From: Campylobacteraceae bacterium | GTDB lineage: Bacteria; Campylobacterota; Campylobacteria; Campylobacterales; Sulfurovaceae | Assembly (NCBI GenBank): GCA_027068975.1 | Contig: JALXFN010000146.1 | Location: 1-34,634 of the forward strand | Reading direction: 5' to 3' | Length of the DNA stretch: 34,634 nt | Shown: positions 16,213-24,794 of the stretch, in pieces | Layout: each line of letters begins with the position of its first letter | How positions within the stretch are numbered: the first letter of the stretch is position 1 | Notes under the pieces: model-generated | What the model saw: only the letters and a program-made list of their open reading frames with translations | Databases searched by the model: none | What the model was told of the DNA's origin: nothing | Made by a program: the position numbers and the translations under genes

Positions 16213-16321
16213 GCTTTTACCATAACCAAATAGAGTTGCAGGGGAAAAAATATATAAGGTAAAAGCCATCTATGAGAGTCGATAAAAAAATAAGAAAAAG
16301 GTAAAGAAATTTGACTCTCAT
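16213..16321. repeat. two consecutive 9-bp inverted-repeat pairs
   Basis: GCTTTTACC (16213-16221) pairs with GGTAAAAGC (16258-16266). Six bases further on, ATGAGAGTC (16272-16280) pairs with GACTCTCAT (16313-16321). Both are perfect, with loops of 36 and 32 nt. They lie between the convergent ATPase and methyltransferase genes and may help end transcription. The loops are long for simple terminators. Confidence 0.45.
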
Positions 16322-16348
16322 GACCATAGTATAGTGGTTCTGTGTGTT

Positions 16349-17143
16349 TTAATCGTGTAGATATTTCTTTTTTTGTTTGAAACTGTACATTAAAATAGAA
16401 GCAGCAACAGCCACGTTAAAACTCTTAATATTATCTTCCATTTCTATATTAATTATACTGTCACATAAGCTTAAAATTTCAGATGAAATACCATGCCCTT
16501 CATGTCCCATAAGTAGAACCCATTTTTGAGGAATAGTAACTTCTGCTAAAGGTATGGAGTTAGGAGTTATCTCTGCTGCAAAAATTGTATAACCATTGGC
16601 TTTTAGTTTTTTTAGAGTTTCACTTATATCATCATATAAGTGAGTTTTTAAAAGGGACATATGCCCCATAGAGACTCTTAATGCTCGTCGTCCAAAAGGG
16701 TGAGGACCTTGATTGGGAAGTAAATAAGAGTTGACCCCCAATGCAGCAGCAGACCTAGCAATAGAGCCTACATTCTCTGTTGAAGTAATGTTGTCTAGCA
16801 TAATAATATTGTCATCAAGTTCATTCACTGTTACCTGTGCAGGTCGTGTTCCATGAAGCATGACATTTTGGTGAAGCTTGTGACCCACAATGGTTTGCAT
16901 GAGCTTTTTGTCAGCCATATAGAGTAGAGGAATCTTTTTTCTCTCTACCAGCTCTTTAAATTCATCATAGTACTCTTGTGTTGCAAGAAGACTTTTTACT
17001 TTTACATCTGTTTTTAGTAGTAGATTCACTACTTTTGAACTGTCTGCTATAAATGAGTTGTCTTTTGTAAATAGGTTGTCCCTTAACTGCTGGTATATAC
17101 GAAGTTCAGGGATATTTATATCTGTAATTTCTATTAAATTCAT
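16349..17143 (-). CDS. TrmH/SpoU-family RNA 2'-O-methyltransferase
   Basis: This gene encodes 264 aa. The N-terminal substrate-binding part is about 1-100. The SPOUT domain follows with motif 1 DNITSTENVGSIAR (116-129), motif 2 LLMGHEGHGI (about 211-220) and motif 3 SFNVAVAASI (about 240-249). Together these form the knotted AdoMet site and place the catalytic Arg and Glu. It should methylate a ribose 2'-OH in tRNA or rRNA; which nucleotide cannot be told. It lies 7 bp after the CAP-domain gene on the same strand. Confidence 0.92.
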   Translation of the reverse strand: MNLIEITDINIPELRIYQQLRDNLFTKDNSFIADSSKVVNLLLKTDVKVKSLLATQEYYDEFKELVERKKIPLLYMADKKLMQTIVGHKLHQNVMLHGTRPAQVTVNELDDNIIMLDNITSTENVGSIARSAAALGVNSYLLPNQGPHPFGRRALRVSMGHMSLLKTHLYDDISETLKKLKANGYTIFAAEITPNSIPLAEVTIPQKWVLLMGHEGHGISSEILSLCDSIINIEMEDNIKSFNVAVAASILMYSFKQKKKYLHD

Positions 17144-17150
17144 AAAGAGA

Positions 17151-18428
17151 TTATAGCAGAGTTAAGGCTGTAGGCTCTGTTTTAATATTAAGTTCTAACT
17201 TATGTCGTCCTATATTTAAAATAATTGGTTTGTCTAACTCTTTTAAAGCTGTAAGTTTAATGGTGTTTTTATCTATAAAAGTTATATCTATATTGGCTGG
17301 AAACATAAGAGTTTGTAGTACATCTGTTTTTGAGCTGGGTGGAAAGTAAAATATATTGCTCTCATTTTTACGTATGGTAAATCTATTTTGTTTGGCTGTT
17401 ACTTTATGTAGAGGCTCTTTAAATGTTCTTGTTGTAAAAGACCAATCTTTTTCTACTTCTTTCCCATCAACCATAGCCACAAATTTGACTTGGTATTTAC
17501 TGTTCCAATCGAGTCTCTTGAGAGGAAAAAGTACAAAATCAAACTTATTAAAACGTTGATTTGGGTCAGACTTTTGGTCATATATTAAAGTATCATCTAT
17601 ACGCTTACCCTCATTGTTAAAAAGTTCAAATTTAAGAAGTTTAACACTTTTAAAACATGCTTGATTGAAACTAACACTAATAGGAAAACCACTTACACGG
17701 TGGTTTGGTAGTGGGTCTGGAAGTTCATCAAAAAATGCTGCTGGAACATCTTTTTGGTTTTTAAATGGGTAAGTGACTACTTTTGCATTGTCATCTTTAT
17801 GGCTATTGAGTGCTTGTACTAATAGTGCATTGGGAATATATCCCTCTTTAGGATTTTTAAAATTTCTCTCTTTGTAGAGTTTGTTAAGAGCTTTTGCACT
17901 CATGTCGTAGACAAAGGCTGTTTTTGTTTTTTCGTTAATATTTTGGCGTATACCAATGCCTATTTCATCAGATTGAAAGTCAAGAAAAGCCAAACGATGA
18001 TAGATAGCAGAGAAGAGACCATCTACGGACTCTTTATAGTTTTGATTATTTGAGGATACATTTTCTATAACTAATGGTGTTTTATATCCAGCATAGACAA
18101 TTCTATCAGATGCATATGTTCCTGTAAAGAGAGTTTTATTAGCATCTTGAAAATGTCCAATAGCATTGTTTTTTATAAGGTAGTCACCATGATTATGAGC
18201 TGCAGTTTTAAGTTGATTTTGTGAGGTGAAAGGAACAAGCCCAGCTCCTTTACGGAGCTTATTGAGGTAGTTTAAGGCAGCTTGTTCCTCTTTTTGTATT
18301 TTTAAGAGGGGTACATCTTTTATAATTATATTAGTAAGTGATTTTAAATTAGTCTCAGAAAGGTAATAGATATAGAGGGAGAAGAGAGTGAGTAACCCCA
18401 ATATATAAGTACGTAAATTCTTTTTCAT
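17151..18428 (-). CDS. CAP-domain (SCP/PR-1-like) secreted or anchored protein
   Basis: This gene encodes 425 aa. An N-terminal hydrophobic helix (residues 7-24) acts as signal or anchor. The CAP domain spans about 50-175, with LNKLRKGAGL, AAHNHGDYL, the His of IGHFQD and SAIYHRLAFLDF, matching the conserved His/Glu groove. A beta-rich domain follows (about 240-335; SFNQACFKSVKLL, WSFTTR), then a short beta-tail. Bacterial CAP proteins sit in the periplasm or cell envelope and mostly have no known activity. It forms an operon with the RNA methyltransferase gene, though the jobs look unrelated. GAAGGAAGG precedes the ATG. Confidence 0.86.
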   Translation of the reverse strand: MKKNLRTYILGLLTLFSLYIYYLSETNLKSLTNIIIKDVPLLKIQKEEQAALNYLNKLRKGAGLVPFTSQNQLKTAAHNHGDYLIKNNAIGHFQDANKTLFTGTYASDRIVYAGYKTPLVIENVSSNNQNYKESVDGLFSAIYHRLAFLDFQSDEIGIGIRQNINEKTKTAFVYDMSAKALNKLYKERNFKNPKEGYIPNALLVQALNSHKDDNAKVVTYPFKNQKDVPAAFFDELPDPLPNHRVSGFPISVSFNQACFKSVKLLKFELFNNEGKRIDDTLIYDQKSDPNQRFNKFDFVLFPLKRLDWNSKYQVKFVAMVDGKEVEKDWSFTTRTFKEPLHKVTAKQNRFTIRKNESNIFYFPPSSKTDVLQTLMFPANIDITFIDKNTIKLTALKELDKPIILNIGRHKLELNIKTEPTALTLL

Positions 18429-18540
18429 TTTCTATTACCTTCCTTCATTATTTTAACCCCACAGAAATTATAACACAAAAAAATAAAAAACAATATTAAT
18501 CAACCAATATTCTAAAAAATAAATAATTAATTTAAAATAC

Positions 18541-18579
18541 TATAAATAAATTGACAATTTTATCTATTTATACTATACT
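18541..18579 (+). promoter_or_regulatory. TetR promoter with overlapping palindromes
   Basis: TTGACA (18551-18556) and TATACT (18574-18579) with a 17-bp spacer form a near-consensus sigma70 promoter. The -35 is embedded in the perfect palindrome AAATTG-A-CAATTT (18548-18560). A wider pair, TATAAATA (18541-18548) and TATTTATA (18565-18572), flanks it. Autorepression by the TetR product is the obvious reading. Confidence 0.6.
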
Positions 18580-18610
18580 TTGTTAAATATTTAAGTTTTA
18601 GGAGTCAGAT

Positions 18611-19351
18611 ATGAAAGTGTCCCAATCAGCAAAAGAGAAGACAAAAGTGAAAATTTTAGAGTCAGCAGTAGAGTTGATGACCATTAAAGGGTATAAAAAT
18701 GCCTCATTAAGAGAGATTGCAAAAGAGGCTGGAGTGAGTAATCCTACTATATATAACTACTTTCCTACGAAAGAGAAGATTCTTTACGCTTACATAGAAC
18801 AAAAACTTATAGAGACCAATCAGGTGTTAAAAGAGATAGAAGATTTTCATACCTATACCCTTAGAGAGCAGTTGCAAACACTTATAGAGACACAGTTGGA
18901 GTTTTACCTAGAAGACCGTGAGTTTGTAACGCAGATTATGAGCATGGCATTGACTCCTTCTATGGGGGCGATGGAGCTTATATATGAAAGTAAAGAGAAG
19001 TTTACACAGATGGTTTCTGAAATGCTAGAGATTGCTATAGAAGCAGAAGAGATAGCTGAACCACCCTTTAAAGAGTACATGCCTCAACTCTTTTGGGACT
19101 ACAACGTAGCTGTGGTTGCCTACTGGATAAAAGATGACTCTGAGATGTTTGAAAACACCACACAGTTTATAGACAACTCCATGGGGGTTATCGAGGCGTT
19201 GTTACACTCAAATATTTTACAAAAAACCTCTGACCTTGGGATGTTTATGTTTAAAACACACATGCTTTCAAGTTTACAAAAGTTTTCAACCAAGCAGAGT
19301 AGTTTTACTAAGATAAAAAGAAAATTAGGGGAGGTTTTCAATGAAAAATAA
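18611..19351 (+). CDS. TetR/AcrR-family regulator
   Basis: This gene encodes 246 aa. The N-terminal helix-turn-helix is residues 12-58 (GYKNASLREIAKEAGVSNPTIYNYF), with the family's F-x-x-K-E capping helix. The C-terminal part is all-helical and longer than the average TetR ligand domain, with an acidic middle. It starts the cluster that runs to 26645 and overlaps the ABC1-kinase gene by 11 bp, so it probably controls that cluster. A near-consensus promoter with palindromes lies upstream. The effector is unknown; given the neighbours, a lipid or hydrophobic molecule is plausible. Confidence 0.92.
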   Translation: MKVSQSAKEKTKVKILESAVELMTIKGYKNASLREIAKEAGVSNPTIYNYFPTKEKILYAYIEQKLIETNQVLKEIEDFHTYTLREQLQTLIETQLEFYLEDREFVTQIMSMALTPSMGAMELIYESKEKFTQMVSEMLEIAIEAEEIAEPPFKEYMPQLFWDYNVAVVAYWIKDDSEMFENTTQFIDNSMGVIEALLHSNILQKTSDLGMFMFKTHMLSSLQKFSTKQSSFTKIKRKLGEVFNEK

Positions 19352-20648
19352 TATACCAACAACAAAAACATCACGAGGTGCAGTAGTAGGAAAAGCGATG
19401 CTAAAAATTGGTGTAAGCCACTCCAAAGGTGTTGTTAAACGAGCTTTTATGAGTAAAGAGAAAAAAGAGGAGTCTCAAAAAGAGACCCACGCAGAGATAG
19501 CAAAAGTGATTATAGAGTCTCTTGGAACACTTAAAGGAATTTCAGTAAAAATCGCGCAACAGGTGGCTTTGGGATTACCATTTTTACCACAAGAGTACCT
19601 TGACGAGATTTCAAAATCCTTTAACTCTATTCCTCCTATTAATAAGGCTTTGATACGAAAAATTATTAAACAAGAGTTAGGAGACTACCCACAAAATGTC
19701 TATGATAGTTTTGAGTCAGAGGCTTTTGGAGCTGCCAGTTTAGGGCAAGTACACTTGGCAACTTTAGAGGGTGAAAAAGTGGCTGTAAAGGTTCAATACC
19801 CTGGAATAGCAAAAAGTATAGACTCAGACTTGGGTGTTCTAAAGTTTGCTCTAACTCGTTTTGCAAAAGGTGGAAACGTAGACCACTTAATGGATGAAGT
19901 GGAAGCCAGACTAAACGAAGAAGTAGACTATGAGATAGAGGCAGAAAATACAGACTTTTTCTATAATAATCTCAAGCATGACTTCATAGTTATACCTAAA
20001 GTTAACCATGAGTTGTCTACTAAAACAGTTATAACATCATCATTTTTAGAGGGTGATGGTTTTGAATCATTTTTAGCTAAAAATCCAACTCAAGAGGAGC
20101 GAAACCATTATGCACAGCTCATCTTTGACTCTTTCTTCATGGGGCTTTACCATATGCAGATGATACACGCTGACCCTAATCCTGGAAACTTTATCTTTAT
20201 GGATGAAGGAAAACTAGGGCTTATAGACTTTGGTTGTGTGAAAAAGTTAGATGATGAGTTTTTAGCATCTTTTTCAAAACTGCACGTTTCACTAATGGAC
20301 AAAGTAGATGACCATGAAATAACCCAGCAGTATGCCAACTTAAAAATGATAGACCAAGATAGCCCTGAAAAGATGCTGGAGTTCTACCAAGAGGTGATAA
20401 AACCACTTGACAGAATCTACATAGAGATTTTTGAGGGTGATAGTTACGACTTTAAGGAGAACAACGATTTTTCGGAACGTGGGTTCAATACCATTATGGA
20501 AGTACAAAAGAAGAGTATAACAGCTGTACATAATATGAACGAAGATTATATTTTTGTAGATAGAACCTTGCTTGGGTATTACGCTATGTTTGAGAAGATG
20601 GAAGCGACTATTGATACACGGTTTGCTCAGAAGTTGGTTAGGTATTAG
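19341..20648 (+). CDS. ABC1/UbiB-family atypical kinase
   Basis: This gene encodes 435 aa. The N-terminal extension has the KxGQ-type motif in altered form (VKIAQQ, near residue 70). The kinase-like core has the Ala-rich loop FGAASLGQVH (about 130), VKVQYPG (about 150), catalytic-loop HADPNPGNF (about 275) and LIDFG (about 295). This is the ABC1/ADCK/UbiB group, which binds ATP and is tied to quinone and isoprenoid lipid handling. It overlaps the TetR gene by 11 bp and has its own GGGGAGG ribosome site. It lacks the C-terminal TM pair of UbiB, so it is likely a soluble relative. Confidence 0.92.
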   Translation: MKNNIPTTKTSRGAVVGKAMLKIGVSHSKGVVKRAFMSKEKKEESQKETHAEIAKVIIESLGTLKGISVKIAQQVALGLPFLPQEYLDEISKSFNSIPPINKALIRKIIKQELGDYPQNVYDSFESEAFGAASLGQVHLATLEGEKVAVKVQYPGIAKSIDSDLGVLKFALTRFAKGGNVDHLMDEVEARLNEEVDYEIEAENTDFFYNNLKHDFIVIPKVNHELSTKTVITSSFLEGDGFESFLAKNPTQEERNHYAQLIFDSFFMGLYHMQMIHADPNPGNFIFMDEGKLGLIDFGCVKKLDDEFLASFSKLHVSLMDKVDDHEITQQYANLKMIDQDSPEKMLEFYQEVIKPLDRIYIEIFEGDSYDFKENNDFSERGFNTIMEVQKKSITAVHNMNEDYIFVDRTLLGYYAMFEKMEATIDTRFAQKLVRY

Positions 20649-20651
20649 ATA

Positions 20652-21128
20652 ATGAGTAATCTTGCTATTAGTGGAATATTAGTACTGACTTTAATGATTT
20701 TTATTTTTGCATCATTAAAAATACGTAATGAAAAATTATCTATCGGAAAGTTTGTAGGTTTAGTTCTTTTGCCATCTATATTAGTAGGAGTTGGTGGATA
20801 CATTATAGGTTTATATTCTTATTTTTTTGAAGTAGAACATTATAAATCTTTTCCTTCTCCATTTTTTATATTTTTTCCAGCAATTTATGGACTAATTATG
20901 ATGTTACCTTCTTTAATGTTATATGCTGTCCTTACACTCTCTTTAGAAAAAAAGTTTTCACCATCTAAATGGAAACTTTTTATCTGGGCAGGAGTTTTAG
21001 GTGGAGTAAGTACTTTACCTTATTTAATAGTTGCACCATTTGAATTTATAGTTGTTCCAATGATAACTGGAAGCTTAGCAATGATGATAGTTTATTTTTT
21101 TGATAAAAAAAGAAATTTAAGGAGTTGA
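20652..21128 (+). CDS. four-TM membrane protein, unknown
   Basis: This gene encodes 158 aa with hydrophobic segments at about 2-22, 33-53, 73-98 and 112-150. No motif identifies a family. It is more AT-rich than the flanking kinase and VanZ genes. It begins 3 nt after the kinase stop, and its last codons carry the AAGGAG ribosome site of the next gene, so it is part of the same transcript. Confidence 0.7.
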   Translation: MSNLAISGILVLTLMIFIFASLKIRNEKLSIGKFVGLVLLPSILVGVGGYIIGLYSYFFEVEHYKSFPSPFFIFFPAIYGLIMMLPSLMLYAVLTLSLEKKFSPSKWKLFIWAGVLGGVSTLPYLIVAPFEFIVVPMITGSLAMMIVYFFDKKRNLRS

Positions 21129-21130
21129 AC

Positions 21131-21505
21131 ATGATAAAAAACAATTTACGAGTAATCTTACCTTTAGGCTTTTTCATCTTTATAGCATTCATCATCTATT
21201 TAGCCGATACAGCAGACTATAACTTTGCGTTTAGAGTGATTGGAAACATCCCAAATGGTGATAAGTTTATGCATGGTCTACTCTATGGCGTTATGGCTTT
21301 ACTTTTGAATTATGGGCTAAACTTTAAAAGCAAAAAGATTTTTGGCTTTAACATGCAAATAGGGGCAATGATTGTCCTAACCTTTGCAGGGTTAGAGGAG
21401 ATAACCCAATATTGGCTACCAAGTCGAACTTGTGATGTTTTTGATTTTGTGGCTGATGTGGTTGGGGTTACTTTGTTTTCATTTATACAATGGGGCAGAG
21501 AATAA
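21131..21505 (+). CDS. VanZ-like membrane protein
   Basis: This gene encodes 124 aa from ATG 21131, chosen because AAGGAG stands 6 nt before it. A TTG two codons earlier has no such spacing. There are four TM segments: about 8-25, 48-64, 72-92 and 102-118. The sequence GDKFMHGLLYG, then LEEITQYWLPSRTCDVFDFVADVVG, is the VanZ-like core (K-x-x-H ... E-x-x-Q ... R-x-x-D-x-x-D). VanZ relatives alter cell-envelope properties, including teicoplanin resistance in enterococci; the mechanism is unknown. A strong hairpin with a T-run follows at 21520-21553. Confidence 0.85.
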   Translation: MIKNNLRVILPLGFFIFIAFIIYLADTADYNFAFRVIGNIPNGDKFMHGLLYGVMALLLNYGLNFKSKKIFGFNMQIGAMIVLTFAGLEEITQYWLPSRTCDVFDFVADVVGVTLFSFIQWGRE

Positions 21506-21519
21506 AGCTATGAAATTAA

Positions 21520-21553
21520 CGTAGGTGTGACACGGTCACACCTACGGTTTTTT
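21520..21553 (+). terminator. 12-bp hairpin plus T6, REP-like
   Basis: CGTAGGTGTGAC (21520-21531), loop ACG and GTCACACCTACG (21535-21546) form a perfect 12-bp stem followed by G and TTTTTT. It has the form of a Rho-independent terminator between the VanZ and CbrA genes. Its loop and CTACGG tail also resemble the REP-like hairpin at 26051, so it may be a co-opted repeat. Confidence 0.75.
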
Positions 21554-21579
21554 ATAAATCAATATAGAGGAGAGTAAAA

Positions 21580-22656
21580 ATGAAACACTACGACATAACC
21601 ATCATAGGAGCAGGACCAGCAGGTTCTACTTTGGCACGGACATTGGGTGAAAAATATAGAGTTTTACTAGTAGACAAACGCCCTTTAGATAAAGAACCCT
21701 CAAAGCTCATTAAAAATTGTGGTGGTCTCATTGCTCCTGATGCCCAAAAAGCTTTGGCTACTTTTGGTTTGAGCATACCTAAAGATGTTTTGGTTTCTCC
21801 TCAAATGTTCTCTGTAGAAAGCATAGATTTTGACAACGACATGGTACGAACTTATCAACGTCATTATATAAATGTGAACAGAGAGTGTTACGATAGGTGG
21901 CTTTATTCACTATGTGAAAAGAGCTGTGAACAACTGTTCTCGACTCGTTATAGAAATGTGAATAAAGTAGATGGTAAATATCAGCTCACTCTACTGAAAA
22001 ATGGAGAGCATATAGAGGTCTCAACTGACATTATAGTGGGAGCTGATGGTGCAAATTCTAAAATAAAAAAAGAGCTTATTGGTAAAGAAGAACATGAGCC
22101 AAAACGTTACATAAGCATACAAGAGTGGTTTCCAAACAGAACAAATGTTAACCAGTTTGTAGCCATATTTGACAAGGAAATAAGTGACTTTTACTCATGG
22201 ATAATCCCTGAAGATGACGGTATTATCTTTGGTTCAGCCGTAGAAGAGGGAAAGTCTGCACAGAAGTATCATGACTTACAAAAAGAGAAGTTAAAAGAGT
22301 ATGGTTATGACTTAACTAACCCTACAAAAAAAGAGGGTTGCCACCTGCTACGTCCACTATCAAGTAAAGATATCTGTTTTGGAGAGGGTTCAGTAGCCCT
22401 CATAGGTGAAGCCTCTGGTTTAGTCAGCCCAACCTCTGCCGAGGGAATAAGCTATGCCATGCTCTCAGGAGATGCTTTGGGTCGTGCCATACTGGAAGAC
22501 AAAGAGAACTTTTTAGAGCTTTATGAACGAAATGCAAAGTATTTAAAAAAGAATATTGATTCTAAAATGAGAAAGTACCCTATTATGTACAATCAGACCA
22601 TTCGAAAGATGGTGTTTAAGTTGGGGCTTGGAGCTATTGAGGTGAATGGAAAATGA
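21580..22656 (+). CDS. cbrA: CbrA/geranylgeranyl-reductase-like FAD oxidoreductase
   Basis: This gene encodes 358 aa. The Rossmann FAD motif is IIGAGPAGSTLARTLG (8-23). The motifs CGGLIAPDAQ (about 47), PQMFSVESID, YQRHYINVNRE (about 87), VGADGANS (about 152), YISIQEWF (about 175) and LIGEASGLVSPTSAEGISYA (about 272) follow in order. This set matches E. coli CbrA and geranylgeranyl-reductase-like flavoproteins, which reduce double bonds in prenyl chains or remain without a known substrate; CbrA is linked to colicin M tolerance. GAGGAGAG precedes the ATG. The gene overlaps the radical SAM gene by 4 bp (ATGA), implying a joint pathway. The true substrate is unknown. Confidence 0.87.
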   Translation: MKHYDITIIGAGPAGSTLARTLGEKYRVLLVDKRPLDKEPSKLIKNCGGLIAPDAQKALATFGLSIPKDVLVSPQMFSVESIDFDNDMVRTYQRHYINVNRECYDRWLYSLCEKSCEQLFSTRYRNVNKVDGKYQLTLLKNGEHIEVSTDIIVGADGANSKIKKELIGKEEHEPKRYISIQEWFPNRTNVNQFVAIFDKEISDFYSWIIPEDDGIIFGSAVEEGKSAQKYHDLQKEKLKEYGYDLTNPTKKEGCHLLRPLSSKDICFGEGSVALIGEASGLVSPTSAEGISYAMLSGDALGRAILEDKENFLELYERNAKYLKKNIDSKMRKYPIMYNQTIRKMVFKLGLGAIEVNGK

Positions 22657-24134
22657 AAATCCTACTACTAAACCCAACCAACAGAGCCATAGGTAGCCGA
22701 GTACCAAAAGAGAAATTGCCTCCTTTAGGTCTGCTTTACCTTGGTGGTTCACTTATTGACATTGGCTATGACAATATAGAGCTACTCAATGCCGACTATA
22801 GTAATATGGCAGATGAATCTATTGTTGAGTATGTGAAAAACTATAAGCCTGATGTGCTACTCATAGGGCATTCAGGTTCTACCTCTGCACACCCTATAGC
22901 TGTACGGATTTGTTATAAAATAAAAGCCATTTTACCCAATGTTAAGATAGTCTATGGGGGTGTTTACCCCTCTTATCATGGGTATGAGATACTGCGTGAT
23001 GAGTCTTGCATTGACTTTATTGTCAAAGGAGAGGGAGAGGCTGTTATTCGTGACTTGGTTCGAGCTATGGAAGTAGAAAAGTATGATGAGGTTAAAGGGA
23101 TTGTCTACCGAAAAGAGAATCAAATAGTCACTACGCCCACAGCTGATACCATTAAAAACCTTGATGAGTACCGTGTGGCTTGGGAGCTGATAAACATTGC
23201 TGACTATAGCTACTGGGGTGATAAACGAGCCGTGGTGGTTCAGTTTTCACGTGGCTGTCCTCATAAGTGTTCGTACTGTGGTCAACGAGAATTTTGGGAG
23301 ACTTGGCGACACCGTGACCCTGTGAAGTTTGCAAAAGAGTTGGCACGGCTACACCGTGAAGAGGGGGTTGAGGTCTTTAACTTTGCCGATGAAAACCCCA
23401 CCACCAACAAAAAGGTTTGGAAACTCTTTTTAGAGACGCTTATTGCCGAAAATGTAGACGTAACCTTGGTAGGCTCTACACGAACCGATGACCTTGTACG
23501 TGATGAAGACATTTTACACCTTTACAAAAAAGCAGGGTTTGAGCGTTTTTTATTGGGCATAGAGAATTATGACGAGAGTACCATTGAAAAAATTAAAAAA
23601 GGTACAAGCATAGAGACCGACAGAAAAGCGATAGAGCTTCTTAGAAAAAACGGCATTTTGTCTATGGCTACCTATGTTTTTGGTTTTGAAGAGGAGCGAT
23701 TTTCGGACTATTGGGGTGGGCTAAAAAAGATTATCTCTTATGACCCTGACCAGATTCAAACGCTTTACGCCACACCACACCGATGGACAAGCTATTTTCA
23801 TGAGGTCAAACATAGAAACATTATACAGACAAACCTACAAAAATGGGACTATAAACACCAGATTATGGAGGTAAAGCATATCTCTCCTTTGGTGCTGTTT
23901 CTTACCATTAAAGCAATGGAGCTTGTTTTACAGCTACGCCCAAGAGCCATAAAACGTTACCTTTTCCACCCCGACCCAAAAATAAAACATGCCATTCGCT
24001 GGTACTACAGAATGGGTAGAAAAGTTTGGTTTCATGAGGTCTACAACTTCTTTTTTGATGATAAGAGGCTTAAGGTAGGTAGAGAGCTTCATAACTTTTG
24101 GAAGTATGTTTCTGTGAAGGGGAGAGAGGGATGA
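22653..24134 (+). CDS. B12-binding radical SAM enzyme
   Basis: This gene encodes 493 aa. The N-terminal cobalamin-binding Rossmann domain (about 1-150) has GLLYLGGSL and VKIVYGGVYPSYHG; the axial-ligand D-x-H-x-x-G motif is not seen, as in several BchE-like proteins. The radical SAM barrel (about 185-400) has the cluster motif CPHKCSYC at about 200-207. The C-terminal tail (410-493) is rich in Arg/Trp/Tyr and may meet the membrane. Class-B relatives methylate or cyclise unactivated carbons, often on lipids, hopanoids or tetrapyrroles. It overlaps cbrA upstream and the anchored unknown protein downstream, each by 4 bp. Confidence 0.92.
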   Translation: MKILLLNPTNRAIGSRVPKEKLPPLGLLYLGGSLIDIGYDNIELLNADYSNMADESIVEYVKNYKPDVLLIGHSGSTSAHPIAVRICYKIKAILPNVKIVYGGVYPSYHGYEILRDESCIDFIVKGEGEAVIRDLVRAMEVEKYDEVKGIVYRKENQIVTTPTADTIKNLDEYRVAWELINIADYSYWGDKRAVVVQFSRGCPHKCSYCGQREFWETWRHRDPVKFAKELARLHREEGVEVFNFADENPTTNKKVWKLFLETLIAENVDVTLVGSTRTDDLVRDEDILHLYKKAGFERFLLGIENYDESTIEKIKKGTSIETDRKAIELLRKNGILSMATYVFGFEEERFSDYWGGLKKIISYDPDQIQTLYATPHRWTSYFHEVKHRNIIQTNLQKWDYKHQIMEVKHISPLVLFLTIKAMELVLQLRPRAIKRYLFHPDPKIKHAIRWYYRMGRKVWFHEVYNFFFDDKRLKVGRELHNFWKYVSVKGREG

Positions 24135-24784
24135 GAAGTTTAAAAGGCATTTTTGAAACTACTTTTATAGGTATTGTTTTTTTATTTTTATTATATAAAC
24201 TTTTTTATATGTCTTGGTATGTTGATACCTATTCACATATTGATGCACGTGCCGAAAATGAAATGTATCAATGTATTGATGATGATAGAGAATATAAAAA
24301 AAGGTATTTTCAGGCTCAAGGAAAAACAGAGGATGAAATAAATAAGATAATGTTAGACTTAGAACCATTATATCAAAGAGAGATTCATAAAATGCAAAAT
24401 AGTGCCTATGTAGATTGGGATATAGATTCCATAATGGGGTTAGAGGTTGGAATTTATTATAAATTTGATAAAGAGAGTTTAGAATTTTTTAATCAAATAC
24501 CCTATATAAGGAAATCATATCATCCCAAAAGTTACTATAGAACTATAAGAATTGGCTGTGCACCTTATGGTGAAACTCGTTTAAAAAGCAAAGATAATTG
24601 GTATATTCCAAACATAACTTTATCTAAAGAAGAGTTGGTTTTATTGGAAAATAATAAAACTATTCCTCAAATTAAGTATAAATTTCTAGACATTTATAAT
24701 AAAAAGAGAACAAAGAGCGATAATGAAGATTGGATGAATTCTTCTTATAAATCAATTGAACGTTATATTGAAGAAGAAAAATAA
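24131..24784 (+). CDS. anchored protein of unknown function
   Basis: This gene encodes 217 aa from ATG 24131, chosen because it forms an ATGA overlap with the radical SAM stop. An earlier in-frame start at 24098 would add 11 residues inside that gene. One N-terminal TM helix (about 9-27) is followed by a hydrophilic domain rich in Tyr, Asp and Lys, with SYHPKSYYRTIRIGCAPYG near 140. I do not recognise the family. It is much more AT-rich than the neighbouring enzyme genes, which suggests a later insertion into the operon or a fast-evolving accessory subunit. Confidence 0.65.
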   Translation: MRSLKGIFETTFIGIVFLFLLYKLFYMSWYVDTYSHIDARAENEMYQCIDDDREYKKRYFQAQGKTEDEINKIMLDLEPLYQREIHKMQNSAYVDWDIDSIMGLEVGIYYKFDKESLEFFNQIPYIRKSYHPKSYYRTIRIGCAPYGETRLKSKDNWYIPNITLSKEELVLLENNKTIPQIKYKFLDIYNKKRTKSDNEDWMNSSYKSIERYIEEEK

Positions 24785-24794
24785 AGGAAAAAAA

